A DNA stretch of 64,000 nt from Bacteroidota bacterium (lineage in GTDB: Bacteria; Bacteroidota; Bacteroidia; Chitinophagales; BACL12): NCBI GenBank assembly GCA_016706255.1, contig JADJJZ010000003.1, positions 1,336,501-1,400,500 of the forward strand. Direction: 5' to 3'. A model generated the notes under the pieces. The model was not told the origin of the DNA. It ran no database searches and saw only the letters and a list, made by a program, of their open reading frames with translations. Of the stretch, positions 53,125-61,618 are shown piece by piece. Position numbers and translations under genes: made by a program. Within the stretch, counting starts at the first letter, position 1; each line of letters opens with the position of its first letter.

Positions 53125-56100
53125 ATGCTTAAATCGGGTGTCAAATATTGGTTGATATTTATTGTTGGCTTAATGGCTTATAATCCGTTAAGTGCCCAAC
53201 AATTTCCTGATTTCCATTTCGAAAACATTAGTACTGCTGATGGCCTGAGTGATAATACGATTACCTGTTTGTTTCAGGATAACAAGGGGTTTTTATGGAT
53301 TGGAACCGGAAATGGATTAAACAGATATGATGGTAATATTGTAACTACTTACTTTTATGAAGAAGGGAATGCCAATTCCATGGGAGGAAATTTTATTTCA
53401 GGGATCATTCAGGATGATGCCGGAGTATTTTGGATTGGCACGCGTGATGGTGGTATTACGCGATTGGATTTGAATGCGCCTTTAGCTAAACAATTTAAAC
53501 GATTCAGTAATATTCCGGGTGACTCGACTACCATGTTTTCAAATCGTATTACAACCTTAGCGGAATTAAATTCGGATTATATTGTATTTAGTGCTGAAGG
53601 TATTTCCACCGGTTTTATAAATAGGAAAACGTTTGAAATTTCCTACCATGAAAGTAAAAATAAATCAGTTGCATTAATAGATACAAAAATTACAAAACCT
53701 AAACCGGATGGAAACAGTTGGATGCAACTAATAAAACGTGATGGCAATACAATTTACTTATCCGGGCTTATTGGTGGAACAGTTTATGCGTTTGATGCCA
53801 ACAACCCTGTTGTACCCGCAAACCACACAGATGGCAGTGCTTCCAGCATTCAGAATTTCGATGTTGATGGTGATACTATTTGGGTGGGTGGATGGAAACA
53901 TGGTTTATTTATGCAGGAAAATCCTTTGGACAATCCGAATGATAAACCACTTGCTCTTAAAAAAGTGGTGCCTATTGAAGCAGAAGTTTTATCCGTTTTA
54001 TCGTGGGATAAAAATTTTGTGCTTGCCGGTTCCAAAGGGATTGGATTATACGTGGTGAATAAAAAAACATTTGAATATAAAGTAATTCAACACGACAGAG
54101 CAGATGCGTTTAGTTTGGCCGGAAATAAAATTAATTGTTTATTAAAAGACAGCAATGGAATTTTATGGGTGGGAACTTCTGCCGGATTAAGTAAATATAA
54201 TACTATTCAATGGCAATTTAATGCTACGTTAATTAAAGATGATTTCACTAAAGAAATAACCCATTTTTCGATATTTGAATTTAACGATCATACGTTTGGG
54301 ATAAATACCGGAATGGGTTTGTTTAGATATTATCCTGAAAATCAGACGTTCACGCAACACCATTTTAATTTTTACGGCGTAGAAATAAATCCAACTGCCA
54401 TTGTTGCTATTTCAGAGGATAAACATTATTTAACTACTGAAACGAACACGTTTTTAATCGATTTAAAAACGTTGCAAATTAAGGAAATATCTCCCAAGAC
54501 GGTATGTAATCCTGTGCTTGATACATGTTATAGAACTAAGGATATTTTGTTTGGGAATTACCAAGTTTATGATGTTTTGTTTGATACTTTGGATAACCAC
54601 ATTTTGCACTTTTTTACTACTATTGGTTCTGGAATAGGCATATATGATGCTACAGATGATGCTTATTATAACCTGTTCCAATACACCAACAAGCCGAATA
54701 GTATATCCAATAACTTTGTCCGAAATATTTATCGCGATTCAAAAGGAAATATTTGGGTGTCAACTTCGGAGGGATTAAATAAATGGAATAAATCGTTTCC
54801 CATTAAAAATGATTTCACCATATATAAACACAGTATTACTGATGTTAATTCAATTTCGCATAATAATATTTCCGCAGTTTGGGAAGCACCGGATGGCATT
54901 TTATGGATTGCCACATCTAATGGTTTAAATGCTTTTGACGGGCAAAAATTTACACGTTATTATAACACGGTAAATGGCCAGCAACAAATGTTTGGATTGT
55001 ATCCGGATAATAAAGGGAACCTGTGGTTACCCATAAAAGGTGGCTTTTTAGTTTTTAATTTACAAAATAGAAATTTCCGTTTTGTGCCACTCATTTATTC
55101 GGGTTGGTCGCTGCGTTCACCGGCCAAATTATTACAAAGTAAATCCGGCAACTGGATGTATGGGGCAGGTAATTATTTGATTTCCTTTAATCCTGACAAA
55201 TACATTTTTGAAACCAAGTTTCCTGAATTGTATATTACGGATATGCTGGTTTCGGATAAGTTAATTGATAAAAGCGGTAATTATGCGAACCTTGTTTTTA
55301 AACATGATGAAAATTTTGTCACCATCAATTTTTCCAGCTTACAACTGTCACAACCAAAAACAGTAAAATACCGTTACCAATTAGCTGGGTTAACAGAAAA
55401 CTGGACAGATTTGGGGAAAAATGGTGTCATTCGATTTACCAGTCTTCCACCGGGAAATTATACGCTATATATTCAGGTTACTAATCCGCAGGGCGACTGG
55501 AGTGGAAGCAGTAGCATGTTATCTTTTGAAATTTTAAAACCTTATTGGCAAACGTGGTGGTTTTATTTATTGTGTATCATATCACTAATAGGTATTACAT
55601 ATTTAATTATCCGTTATCGCGAGCAGCAATTAAAAAATGTATTAAGTATGCGAAATAAAATTGCGAACGATTTACATGATGACGTGGGAAGTGCTTTAAG
55701 TACAATTAATTTATACAGTGAGGTAGCTAAAAATAAATCAGGAACGAATAAGGAGCTTGAACCAATTTTGGATAAAATTACCGGCATCAGTACTGAAATG
55801 CAGGAAAACATGACGCATATTGTTTGGAGTTTGCAGCCAAGGAACGACAATTTTGATCAAATGTTATTGCGGATAAAATCGTATGCTTTGGAAAACTTGT
55901 CGGTAAAAAATATTGAAATATATTTTGATATTGATGAAAAATTGAATGGTATTAAAATTGCTGCAAATAAACGCAAGGAGTTATTTTTAATTTACAAGGA
56001 AGTATTAAATAATATACAAAAGTACGCCTGCGCAACACAAGTGCACATTCAGTTTAAACGCGCAAGCAATGACTTGCGCATGGAAATTCGGGATAATGGC

Positions 56101-56241
56101 GTTGGGTTTGATATAAATGCGCTAAACGATGGTAACGGTATGTTCACTATGCGTGAACGCGCAGCTGCATTAAATGGAATCTTTGATATGTCTTCTGAAC
56201 CCGGAACTGGGACAACCGTTGTGTTTACCTTCAAATTTTGA
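53125..56241 (+). CDS. Sensor histidine kinase with two-component-regulator propeller and Y_Y_Y domain
   Basis: 1038 residues. Signal peptide MLKSGVKYWLIFIVGLMAYN; periplasmic propeller repeats of the 'LSDNTITCLFQDNKGFLWIG' type recur about ten times between residues 40 and 680; a Y_Y_Y-type Ig domain lies at about 720-800 (YRYQLAGLTENWTDLG, LPPGNYTLYIQVTNPQGDW). One membrane helix at about 811-832 is followed by a HisKA_3 dimerisation helix with H851 (NDLHDDVGSAL), and an HATPase domain (YKEVLNNIQKYACATQ, DNGVGFD, GNGMFTMRERAAALNG). It is a one-pass sensor of the LytS/NarX-like group, without the SusC/D-coupled hybrid regulator. It is paired with the regulator at 56300. Confidence 0.92.
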   Translation: MLKSGVKYWLIFIVGLMAYNPLSAQQFPDFHFENISTADGLSDNTITCLFQDNKGFLWIGTGNGLNRYDGNIVTTYFYEEGNANSMGGNFISGIIQDDAGVFWIGTRDGGITRLDLNAPLAKQFKRFSNIPGDSTTMFSNRITTLAELNSDYIVFSAEGISTGFINRKTFEISYHESKNKSVALIDTKITKPKPDGNSWMQLIKRDGNTIYLSGLIGGTVYAFDANNPVVPANHTDGSASSIQNFDVDGDTIWVGGWKHGLFMQENPLDNPNDKPLALKKVVPIEAEVLSVLSWDKNFVLAGSKGIGLYVVNKKTFEYKVIQHDRADAFSLAGNKINCLLKDSNGILWVGTSAGLSKYNTIQWQFNATLIKDDFTKEITHFSIFEFNDHTFGINTGMGLFRYYPENQTFTQHHFNFYGVEINPTAIVAISEDKHYLTTETNTFLIDLKTLQIKEISPKTVCNPVLDTCYRTKDILFGNYQVYDVLFDTLDNHILHFFTTIGSGIGIYDATDDAYYNLFQYTNKPNSISNNFVRNIYRDSKGNIWVSTSEGLNKWNKSFPIKNDFTIYKHSITDVNSISHNNISAVWEAPDGILWIATSNGLNAFDGQKFTRYYNTVNGQQQMFGLYPDNKGNLWLPIKGGFLVFNLQNRNFRFVPLIYSGWSLRSPAKLLQSKSGNWMYGAGNYLISFNPDKYIFETKFPELYITDMLVSDKLIDKSGNYANLVFKHDENFVTINFSSLQLSQPKTVKYRYQLAGLTENWTDLGKNGVIRFTSLPPGNYTLYIQVTNPQGDWSGSSSMLSFEILKPYWQTWWFYLLCIISLIGITYLIIRYREQQLKNVLSMRNKIANDLHDDVGSALSTINLYSEVAKNKSGTNKELEPILDKITGISTEMQENMTHIVWSLQPRNDNFDQMLLRIKSYALENLSVKNIEIYFDIDEKLNGIKIAANKRKELFLIYKEVLNNIQKYACATQVHIQFKRASNDLRMEIRDNGVGFDINALNDGNGMFTMRERAAALNGIFDMSSEPGTGTTVVFTFKF

Positions 56242-56261
56242 ACCTACTAATATTAGTAGGT
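56242..56261. promoter_or_regulatory. Perfect 20-base palindrome between kinase and regulator
   Basis: ACCTACTAATATTAGTAGGT begins right after the kinase stop and lies 39 bases before the regulator start. It could be a binding site for the regulator or a transcript hairpin with a short AT core. A TAATTTTG -7-like element lies downstream at 56282-56289. Confidence 0.6.
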
Positions 56262-56299
56262 AGTTAATCAACTTAATTGGATAATTTTGATTAGAATTT

Positions 56300-56938
56300 A
56301 TGCCCATTCGTGTTGCCATATTCGATGATAATGCCACCAGAAGAGATGGGGTTAGGTTATTATTGGACACTTCAGAGGGGTTTTTATGCGCAGGCGCTTT
56401 TGAAAATTTTAACAATGGTATTTCAGACATACTTTCCTGCAATCCCGATGTTATTATAATGGATATCGATATGCCCGGTATTAATGGTATTGAAGCGGTG
56501 CGTATGATTAAAACGAATTACCCGCAATTGCCGGTAATGATGCAAACTGTTTTTGACCACGATGACAAGGTTTTTGACAGCATTTTGGCAGGCGCTTCGG
56601 GGTATTTGCTCAAAAAGGCAGCACCTTTAAAATTGCTGGAGGCCATACGCGAAATTCAGGAAGGTGGTGCACCAATGACCCCTGAAATCGCAGTAAAAGT
56701 ATTGCATTTTTTCAGAAATAAAGAACAGCAAAAGGTGACGAACGATATGCTGCTTACTGAAAAAGAAAAAGAAGTATTATCTGACCTTGTTGCGGGTTTA
56801 AGTTATAAAATGATTGCTTCAAAACAAGCTATCAGCTATCATACCGTTAATTTCCATATTCGGAATATCTACAAAAAGATGCATGTAAACAGTGTTGGTG
56901 AAGCTGTTGCGAAAGCGTTAAAAGAAAAGATGATCTGA
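56300..56938 (+). CDS. LuxR/NarL-family response regulator
   Basis: 212 residues. Receiver domain with the acidic pair D9-D10, phosphoacceptor D55 (IIMDIDMPG), a conserved Thr in MMQTVFDHD and Lys in GYLLKKAAP. The C-terminal DNA-binding domain is LuxR-type: LLTEKEKEVLSDLVAGLSYK, then KQAISYHTVNFHIRNIYKKM and VNSVGEAVAKAL. It is separated by 58 bases from the kinase, so the two form a cognate pair. Its target genes are not shown, but the large T9SS adhesin begins about 100 bases downstream. Confidence 0.94.
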   Translation: MPIRVAIFDDNATRRDGVRLLLDTSEGFLCAGAFENFNNGISDILSCNPDVIIMDIDMPGINGIEAVRMIKTNYPQLPVMMQTVFDHDDKVFDSILAGASGYLLKKAAPLKLLEAIREIQEGGAPMTPEIAVKVLHFFRNKEQQKVTNDMLLTEKEKEVLSDLVAGLSYKMIASKQAISYHTVNFHIRNIYKKMHVNSVGEAVAKALKEKMI

Positions 56939-57042
56939 CTTATTTTTCCTACTACTATTCGCTGTTTTACAGGCAGGGCTTTGCACTTAATTTTGAGTTT
57001 CTCAATTTTCTCATACTTGTGAGCAAACCAATAAACTATTTT

Positions 57043-60000
57043 ATGAAACTTAAAAAACTACTCCCATTATTGCTGCTATTTTTTGCAAGCAATCACATTT
57101 GGGCCGACACAGAGCCGGACAACAACAATCCAGTAACCGCAGATGCCATGACACTTGATAATGCCACTACAGGCACTATTAATTTAGCCGGCGATGCAAT
57201 TGATTATTATGCATTTACAACAACTGCAGATGGTAAAATTACTTTATCACTAACCAGTGATGTAACATATTTAACCGTTCGTTTGTATGATGCAGATGGA
57301 ACAACTGTTTTAGGTACAGTTTCCGATTATTCAACTGTTACCGTTAATGTTGACGGATTAGCAGTAGGTAATTATTATGCTGCGGTTGTAGCCTACGGAG
57401 GTTATTCAGGTAATTATTCAATTACGTCAAGTTTAATGAATGCTGAATACGCAAATGACACAGAAGTAAATGATACCTATGCGCAAGCACTCGACATTAC
57501 TGAAAACGGGAGCGTAACCGGCCACGTTGGTTTTCGCTTCAATGGTGGTGCTTATGACATGAACGACTGGTATAAAGTTGTTACAACGCAGGATGGAAAT
57601 ATTACTGCAACTTTTGCAAATAATACCGGAGATTACAATAACCTTTACATTTATGATAATGATGGAACAACCGTTTTAGGTTCGACAGCAGATTATGGAA
57701 CCGACACGTTGACGGTTACCGGAAAAGCAGCAGGAACATATTACATTCGTTTAAATTATTATTCTACTAATTATTTTAATGGTTACACTTTAACAAATAC
57801 TGTGACACCAACAAATTTTGCTAATGATGCCGAACCAAACGACACCTATGCGACTGCAACAGTAACTATTCCTGAAAATGGCAGTGTTAACGGACATATT
57901 GGTCATCGATATAATGGTGGATCTTATGATACTGACGACTGGTATATTTTAAATATGAGTCAGGATGGTCAGTTACAACTTAACTTGACACAAGGTGCCG
58001 GTATTTATCATGGTATCTATTTATATGATAATGATGGTACATCTTTGCTTGCATCTAATTTTGAATATGGTGCTACAAGTACGGTTCGATATAATTTATC
58101 TGCCGGAACATATTATGCTAAAGTTGATAATTATTCTACATCCTATTTTTCAGGTTATACCTTACAATTTGTTGCCACACCAACTGCTTATGCCTCAGAT
58201 GTTGAACCTAATGAAGATTACTCTGATGCTACAGTAACAATTCCTGTTGGCGGAACGGTAAACGGGCATATCGGGTTTTACAGAAATGGCGGCACATATG
58301 ATACTGATGACTGGTATAAATTAACATCAACCGAAGATGGTATTATCAGTTTAACATTAAATCAGGGAACCGGAATTTATCATGGTATTTATTTATATGA
58401 TGCCAATGGAACTACATTACTGGATAACACATTTAATTATACTACTTCTACAGTTTCTGTTTCTAATCTTGCAGCCGGTGATTATTATGCGAAGGTGGAT
58501 AATTATAGCACGTCTTATTATTCATCTTATTCGCTTACATTTAATTTAACACCACCTGCGTATGCAAATGATCCCGAGCCAAATGGTTCGTTAGCTGAAG
58601 CTACTCCCATGTTAACAAATTCAACTGTGGATGGACATATTGGGTATCGCAATAACGGTACAATTTATGACCAAAACGATTATTATGAAATTGTTTTATC
58701 GGAGCCGGGTGATTTATCATTAACTATAGAAAAAGGACCTTCACAATATAATACCATTTATATTTTGAATAGTGCGGGCACTTCGTTAGAGTCACAATCA
58801 AACTATGGAAATTTTTCTATTTCTGAATTGAATTTGGCTGCGGGAACTTATTATGCGAGAGTGAATTATTACAGCTCAACACATTTTGGTGGTTATACGC
58901 TAACCAACAATTATTGCCCTGATCAAATTACCATTATTGCAGAAGGTGAAACCACTTTTTGTGCCGGTGAATCAATTGTTTTAAGTACACCTGATCATCA
59001 TTTAAATTATTTATGGAGTGATGGATCCGTTACAGAAACAAATACTGTTACTTTATCAGGCGATAATTTTTTAACAATTGATAATGGTGCTGGTTGTATT
59101 CGAACTTCAAACACAATTACAACAGAATCTACGCCATTACCTGTTGCAGTTATTAATGCGGATGGTCCAACAGAATTTTGTGCAGGTGGTGATGTTACAC
59201 TTAGTGTTCCTGTTGTAGCTGATACCTATTTATGGAGCAATGGTGCAACAACACCTACAATAACCGTAAGTGCAACAGGTGATTACAGTGTTGAATTAAC
59301 AAAAAACACTTGCTCTGCTATCTCTGATCCGATACACATCACAGTAAATGCAAATCCTGTTGCAACAATTACACCTGATGGTGCAACTACATTTTGCGAA
59401 GGCGGAAGTGTAACTCTTGAAGCCAACGCTGCAGTTTCTTATGCATGGAGCAATGGTGCTACAGCAAGTGCTATTGTAGCAGATGCGAATGGTGATTTTT
59501 ATGTAACGATTACTGATGCAAATGGTTGTTCAAATACATCTTCAACAATTAGTGTAACTGAAAATGATAATCCAATTGCAGGAATTAGTGCTGATGGTCC
59601 AACAACATTTTGTTCAGGATTATCTGTTAATCTAACTGCAACCGGAGGAACTAGTTATTTATGGAGTAATGGTGCAACAACCGCTACAATAAATGTTACA
59701 AGCGGAGGTACTTATTATGCAACTGTAACAAATGCATCAGGTTGTTCTGCGGTAACTACGTCAATTGATGTTACTGTTGAAGCTTGCGGAACAGTGAGTA
59801 TTGTTGCGGACGGTGCAGTTGAATTTTGCGATGGTGGTTCTGTTACTTTAACTTCCAGCGAAGCAGCAGGAAATATCTGGAGTACGGGTGAAACAACACA
59901 AAGTATTGTGGTAACCGAAAGTGGCGATTATTATTGCACTAATGGTGTAAATACTTCAAATACCATTTCTGTTATTGTAAATGCAAATCCAATTGCTACA

Positions 60001-61365
60001 ATTTCTGCTGACGGTGCAACTGAATTTTGTGCAGGTGGAAGTGTAAATTTAACAGCAAGTGCAGCAAATATTTACGATTGGAATACCGGTGCAACTGCAG
60101 CATCTATTTTAGTAAATACGAGTGGTGATTATGTGGTTACTGTTACAGATGCTAATGGTTGTTCTGCAACTTCTGCTGCAACTACAGTAACTGTTAATTC
60201 AAATCCTACAGCAACAATTTCTGCAGACGGAGCTACTACTTTTTGTGAAGGTGGAGATGTTAATTTAATGGCATCTGCTGCAGCATCTTATTTATGGAGC
60301 AATGGCTCAACAGATGGAACAATAAACGTTAGTGCTTCAGGTGATTATTCAGTTATGGTTACCGATGCAAATGGTTGCTCTGCAACATCAGAAAATGTTA
60401 CTGTTACTGAAAATGCAAATCCAACACCGGTAATTGCTGCCGATGGTCCGGTTGTATTTTGTGGAACAGATGTAACACTTAGTGTTGATGGGGATTACGA
60501 TAGTTATTTATGGAGTAATGGTGAAACAACTTCATCAATTACCACAGCAAGTTCAGGTTCATATTATGTAACAGTTACCTCAGCAACTTGCGAAGGAACT
60601 TCAAATACAATAGATGTAACAGCAGATGCAGCACCTTCAGTAAGTATTGTGTCAGATGGTACATTAATTTGTTTCGAAGCCAGCACTATGTTAACTGCAA
60701 CAACAGATGCTGAAAATATTCAATGGCAATTAAATGGTGTTGATATTCCTGGAGCAACAGATGCTGTTTATCTAGCTTCTACGAATGGAAAATATCGTGC
60801 AGTTGCAACAACAGGATTGTGTGAAGCAACCAGTCTCGAAATAAAATTGAAATATGCTGAACGTTTAACTGTTACACCTGCAGGCACAGTGGGCTTATGC
60901 GGTGGTTCAGTTACCATGAATGTTCCTGCTGCTGCCGGAGCTACTTACCAATGGTATCAAAACAATACTTTAATTGCTGGTGCAACATCTAATTCATATA
61001 CTACCACTACCAAAGGTAAATTTTATTGCCTTGCGTATAAAGATGGTTGTTCAAATGCATCCAAATTATTGGTTGTAACGAACGATTGTAAAGTAAGTGA
61101 AGAAGATATTTCCAGCATGCAAATTGCGCCAAATCCGGCTGCAAATAATTTTACAGTTGTATATTTTGCAACGATAGCCGGTGAATCAAATATTACCATT
61201 TCCGATTTGTCTGGTCGTATTATTTCATCTGAAAATGTTCAAACCGTAATTGGTGAACAAACGCAGGAATATACTACTACTATGATGCCTTCAGGAATGT
61301 ATTTAGTTGCCATTCGTTTAAGCGATGGAACTGTGATGACTCAAAAATTAATTATTGAAAAATAA
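57043..61365 (+). CDS. Large repeat adhesin: PPC-like and Ig/PKD-like repeats with T9SS sorting domain
   Basis: 1440 residues from the ATG at 57043 (MKLKKLLPLLLLFFASNHIW); an in-frame GTG at 57019 is not preferred. After the signal peptide come five PPC-like repeats of about 125 residues, each with 'A.D.EPND.Y..A', 'NG.I.(H/Y)R.NGG.YD..DWY' and 'AGTYY.(K/R)(V/L)..YST'. Then follow about nine Ig/PKD-like repeats of 65-80 residues (SADGATEFCAGGSVNLTAS, YLWSNGATT, VTVTDANGCSATS) with a pair of Cys each. The last 70 residues are a T9SS tail (IAPNPAANNFTVVYFA, PSGMYLVAIRLSDG). The pattern resembles SprB-like adhesins. Repeats are similar at the DNA level. Confidence 0.9.
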   Translation: MKLKKLLPLLLLFFASNHIWADTEPDNNNPVTADAMTLDNATTGTINLAGDAIDYYAFTTTADGKITLSLTSDVTYLTVRLYDADGTTVLGTVSDYSTVTVNVDGLAVGNYYAAVVAYGGYSGNYSITSSLMNAEYANDTEVNDTYAQALDITENGSVTGHVGFRFNGGAYDMNDWYKVVTTQDGNITATFANNTGDYNNLYIYDNDGTTVLGSTADYGTDTLTVTGKAAGTYYIRLNYYSTNYFNGYTLTNTVTPTNFANDAEPNDTYATATVTIPENGSVNGHIGHRYNGGSYDTDDWYILNMSQDGQLQLNLTQGAGIYHGIYLYDNDGTSLLASNFEYGATSTVRYNLSAGTYYAKVDNYSTSYFSGYTLQFVATPTAYASDVEPNEDYSDATVTIPVGGTVNGHIGFYRNGGTYDTDDWYKLTSTEDGIISLTLNQGTGIYHGIYLYDANGTTLLDNTFNYTTSTVSVSNLAAGDYYAKVDNYSTSYYSSYSLTFNLTPPAYANDPEPNGSLAEATPMLTNSTVDGHIGYRNNGTIYDQNDYYEIVLSEPGDLSLTIEKGPSQYNTIYILNSAGTSLESQSNYGNFSISELNLAAGTYYARVNYYSSTHFGGYTLTNNYCPDQITIIAEGETTFCAGESIVLSTPDHHLNYLWSDGSVTETNTVTLSGDNFLTIDNGAGCIRTSNTITTESTPLPVAVINADGPTEFCAGGDVTLSVPVVADTYLWSNGATTPTITVSATGDYSVELTKNTCSAISDPIHITVNANPVATITPDGATTFCEGGSVTLEANAAVSYAWSNGATASAIVADANGDFYVTITDANGCSNTSSTISVTENDNPIAGISADGPTTFCSGLSVNLTATGGTSYLWSNGATTATINVTSGGTYYATVTNASGCSAVTTSIDVTVEACGTVSIVADGAVEFCDGGSVTLTSSEAAGNIWSTGETTQSIVVTESGDYYCTNGVNTSNTISVIVNANPIATISADGATEFCAGGSVNLTASAANIYDWNTGATAASILVNTSGDYVVTVTDANGCSATSAATTVTVNSNPTATISADGATTFCEGGDVNLMASAAASYLWSNGSTDGTINVSASGDYSVMVTDANGCSATSENVTVTENANPTPVIAADGPVVFCGTDVTLSVDGDYDSYLWSNGETTSSITTASSGSYYVTVTSATCEGTSNTIDVTADAAPSVSIVSDGTLICFEASTMLTATTDAENIQWQLNGVDIPGATDAVYLASTNGKYRAVATTGLCEATSLEIKLKYAERLTVTPAGTVGLCGGSVTMNVPAAAGATYQWYQNNTLIAGATSNSYTTTTKGKFYCLAYKDGCSNASKLLVVTNDCKVSEEDISSMQIAPNPAANNFTVVYFATIAGESNITISDLSGRIISSENVQTVIGEQTQEYTTTMMPSGMYLVAIRLSDGTVMTQKLIIEK

Positions 61366-61381
61366 TTAGGTTTGTTCATTG

Positions 61382-61415
61382 AATGAGGCTGTTTCGTAAG
61401 AGGCAGCCTCATTTT
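61382..61415 (+). terminator. Intrinsic terminator of the adhesin gene
   Basis: AATGAGGCTG - GCAGCCTCATTTT: an 8-bp perfect stem (TGAGGCTG/CAGCCTCA) followed by four Ts, about 20 bases after the stop. Confidence 0.75.
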
Positions 61416-61444
61416 ATTTATAGGTAAGTTTGAAACATTAGCTT

Positions 61445-61612
61445 TTATTCCGCAAGCAGGTCGAGTACAAATAATAAAATGGCAATTATTATTAAGGCAA
61501 TTCCCGCCCATTTTAATTTAGGCATTTGTTTGTTTTTTGCCAGATATAAGGCATAACAACCGCCTAATAACATAATAATATTGTCTAAATATTTTCCAAT
61601 TTCACCCAACAT
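61445..61612 (-). CDS. Small two-helix membrane protein, 55 aa
   Basis: MLGEIGKYLDNIIMLLGGCY, a short loop (LAKNKQMPKLKWAG), then a second helix IALIIIAILLFVLDLLAE and stop. It lies 6 bases downstream of the stop of the TamB-like gene, so it is probably co-transcribed as its 3' partner. The family is not recognised; small membrane proteins are often placed next to tamB in Bacteroidota as far as I recall. The clear two-helix design argues for real coding. Confidence 0.65.
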   Translation of the reverse strand: MLGEIGKYLDNIIMLLGGCYALYLAKNKQMPKLKWAGIALIIIAILLFVLDLLAE

Positions 61613-61618
61613 AGATAA

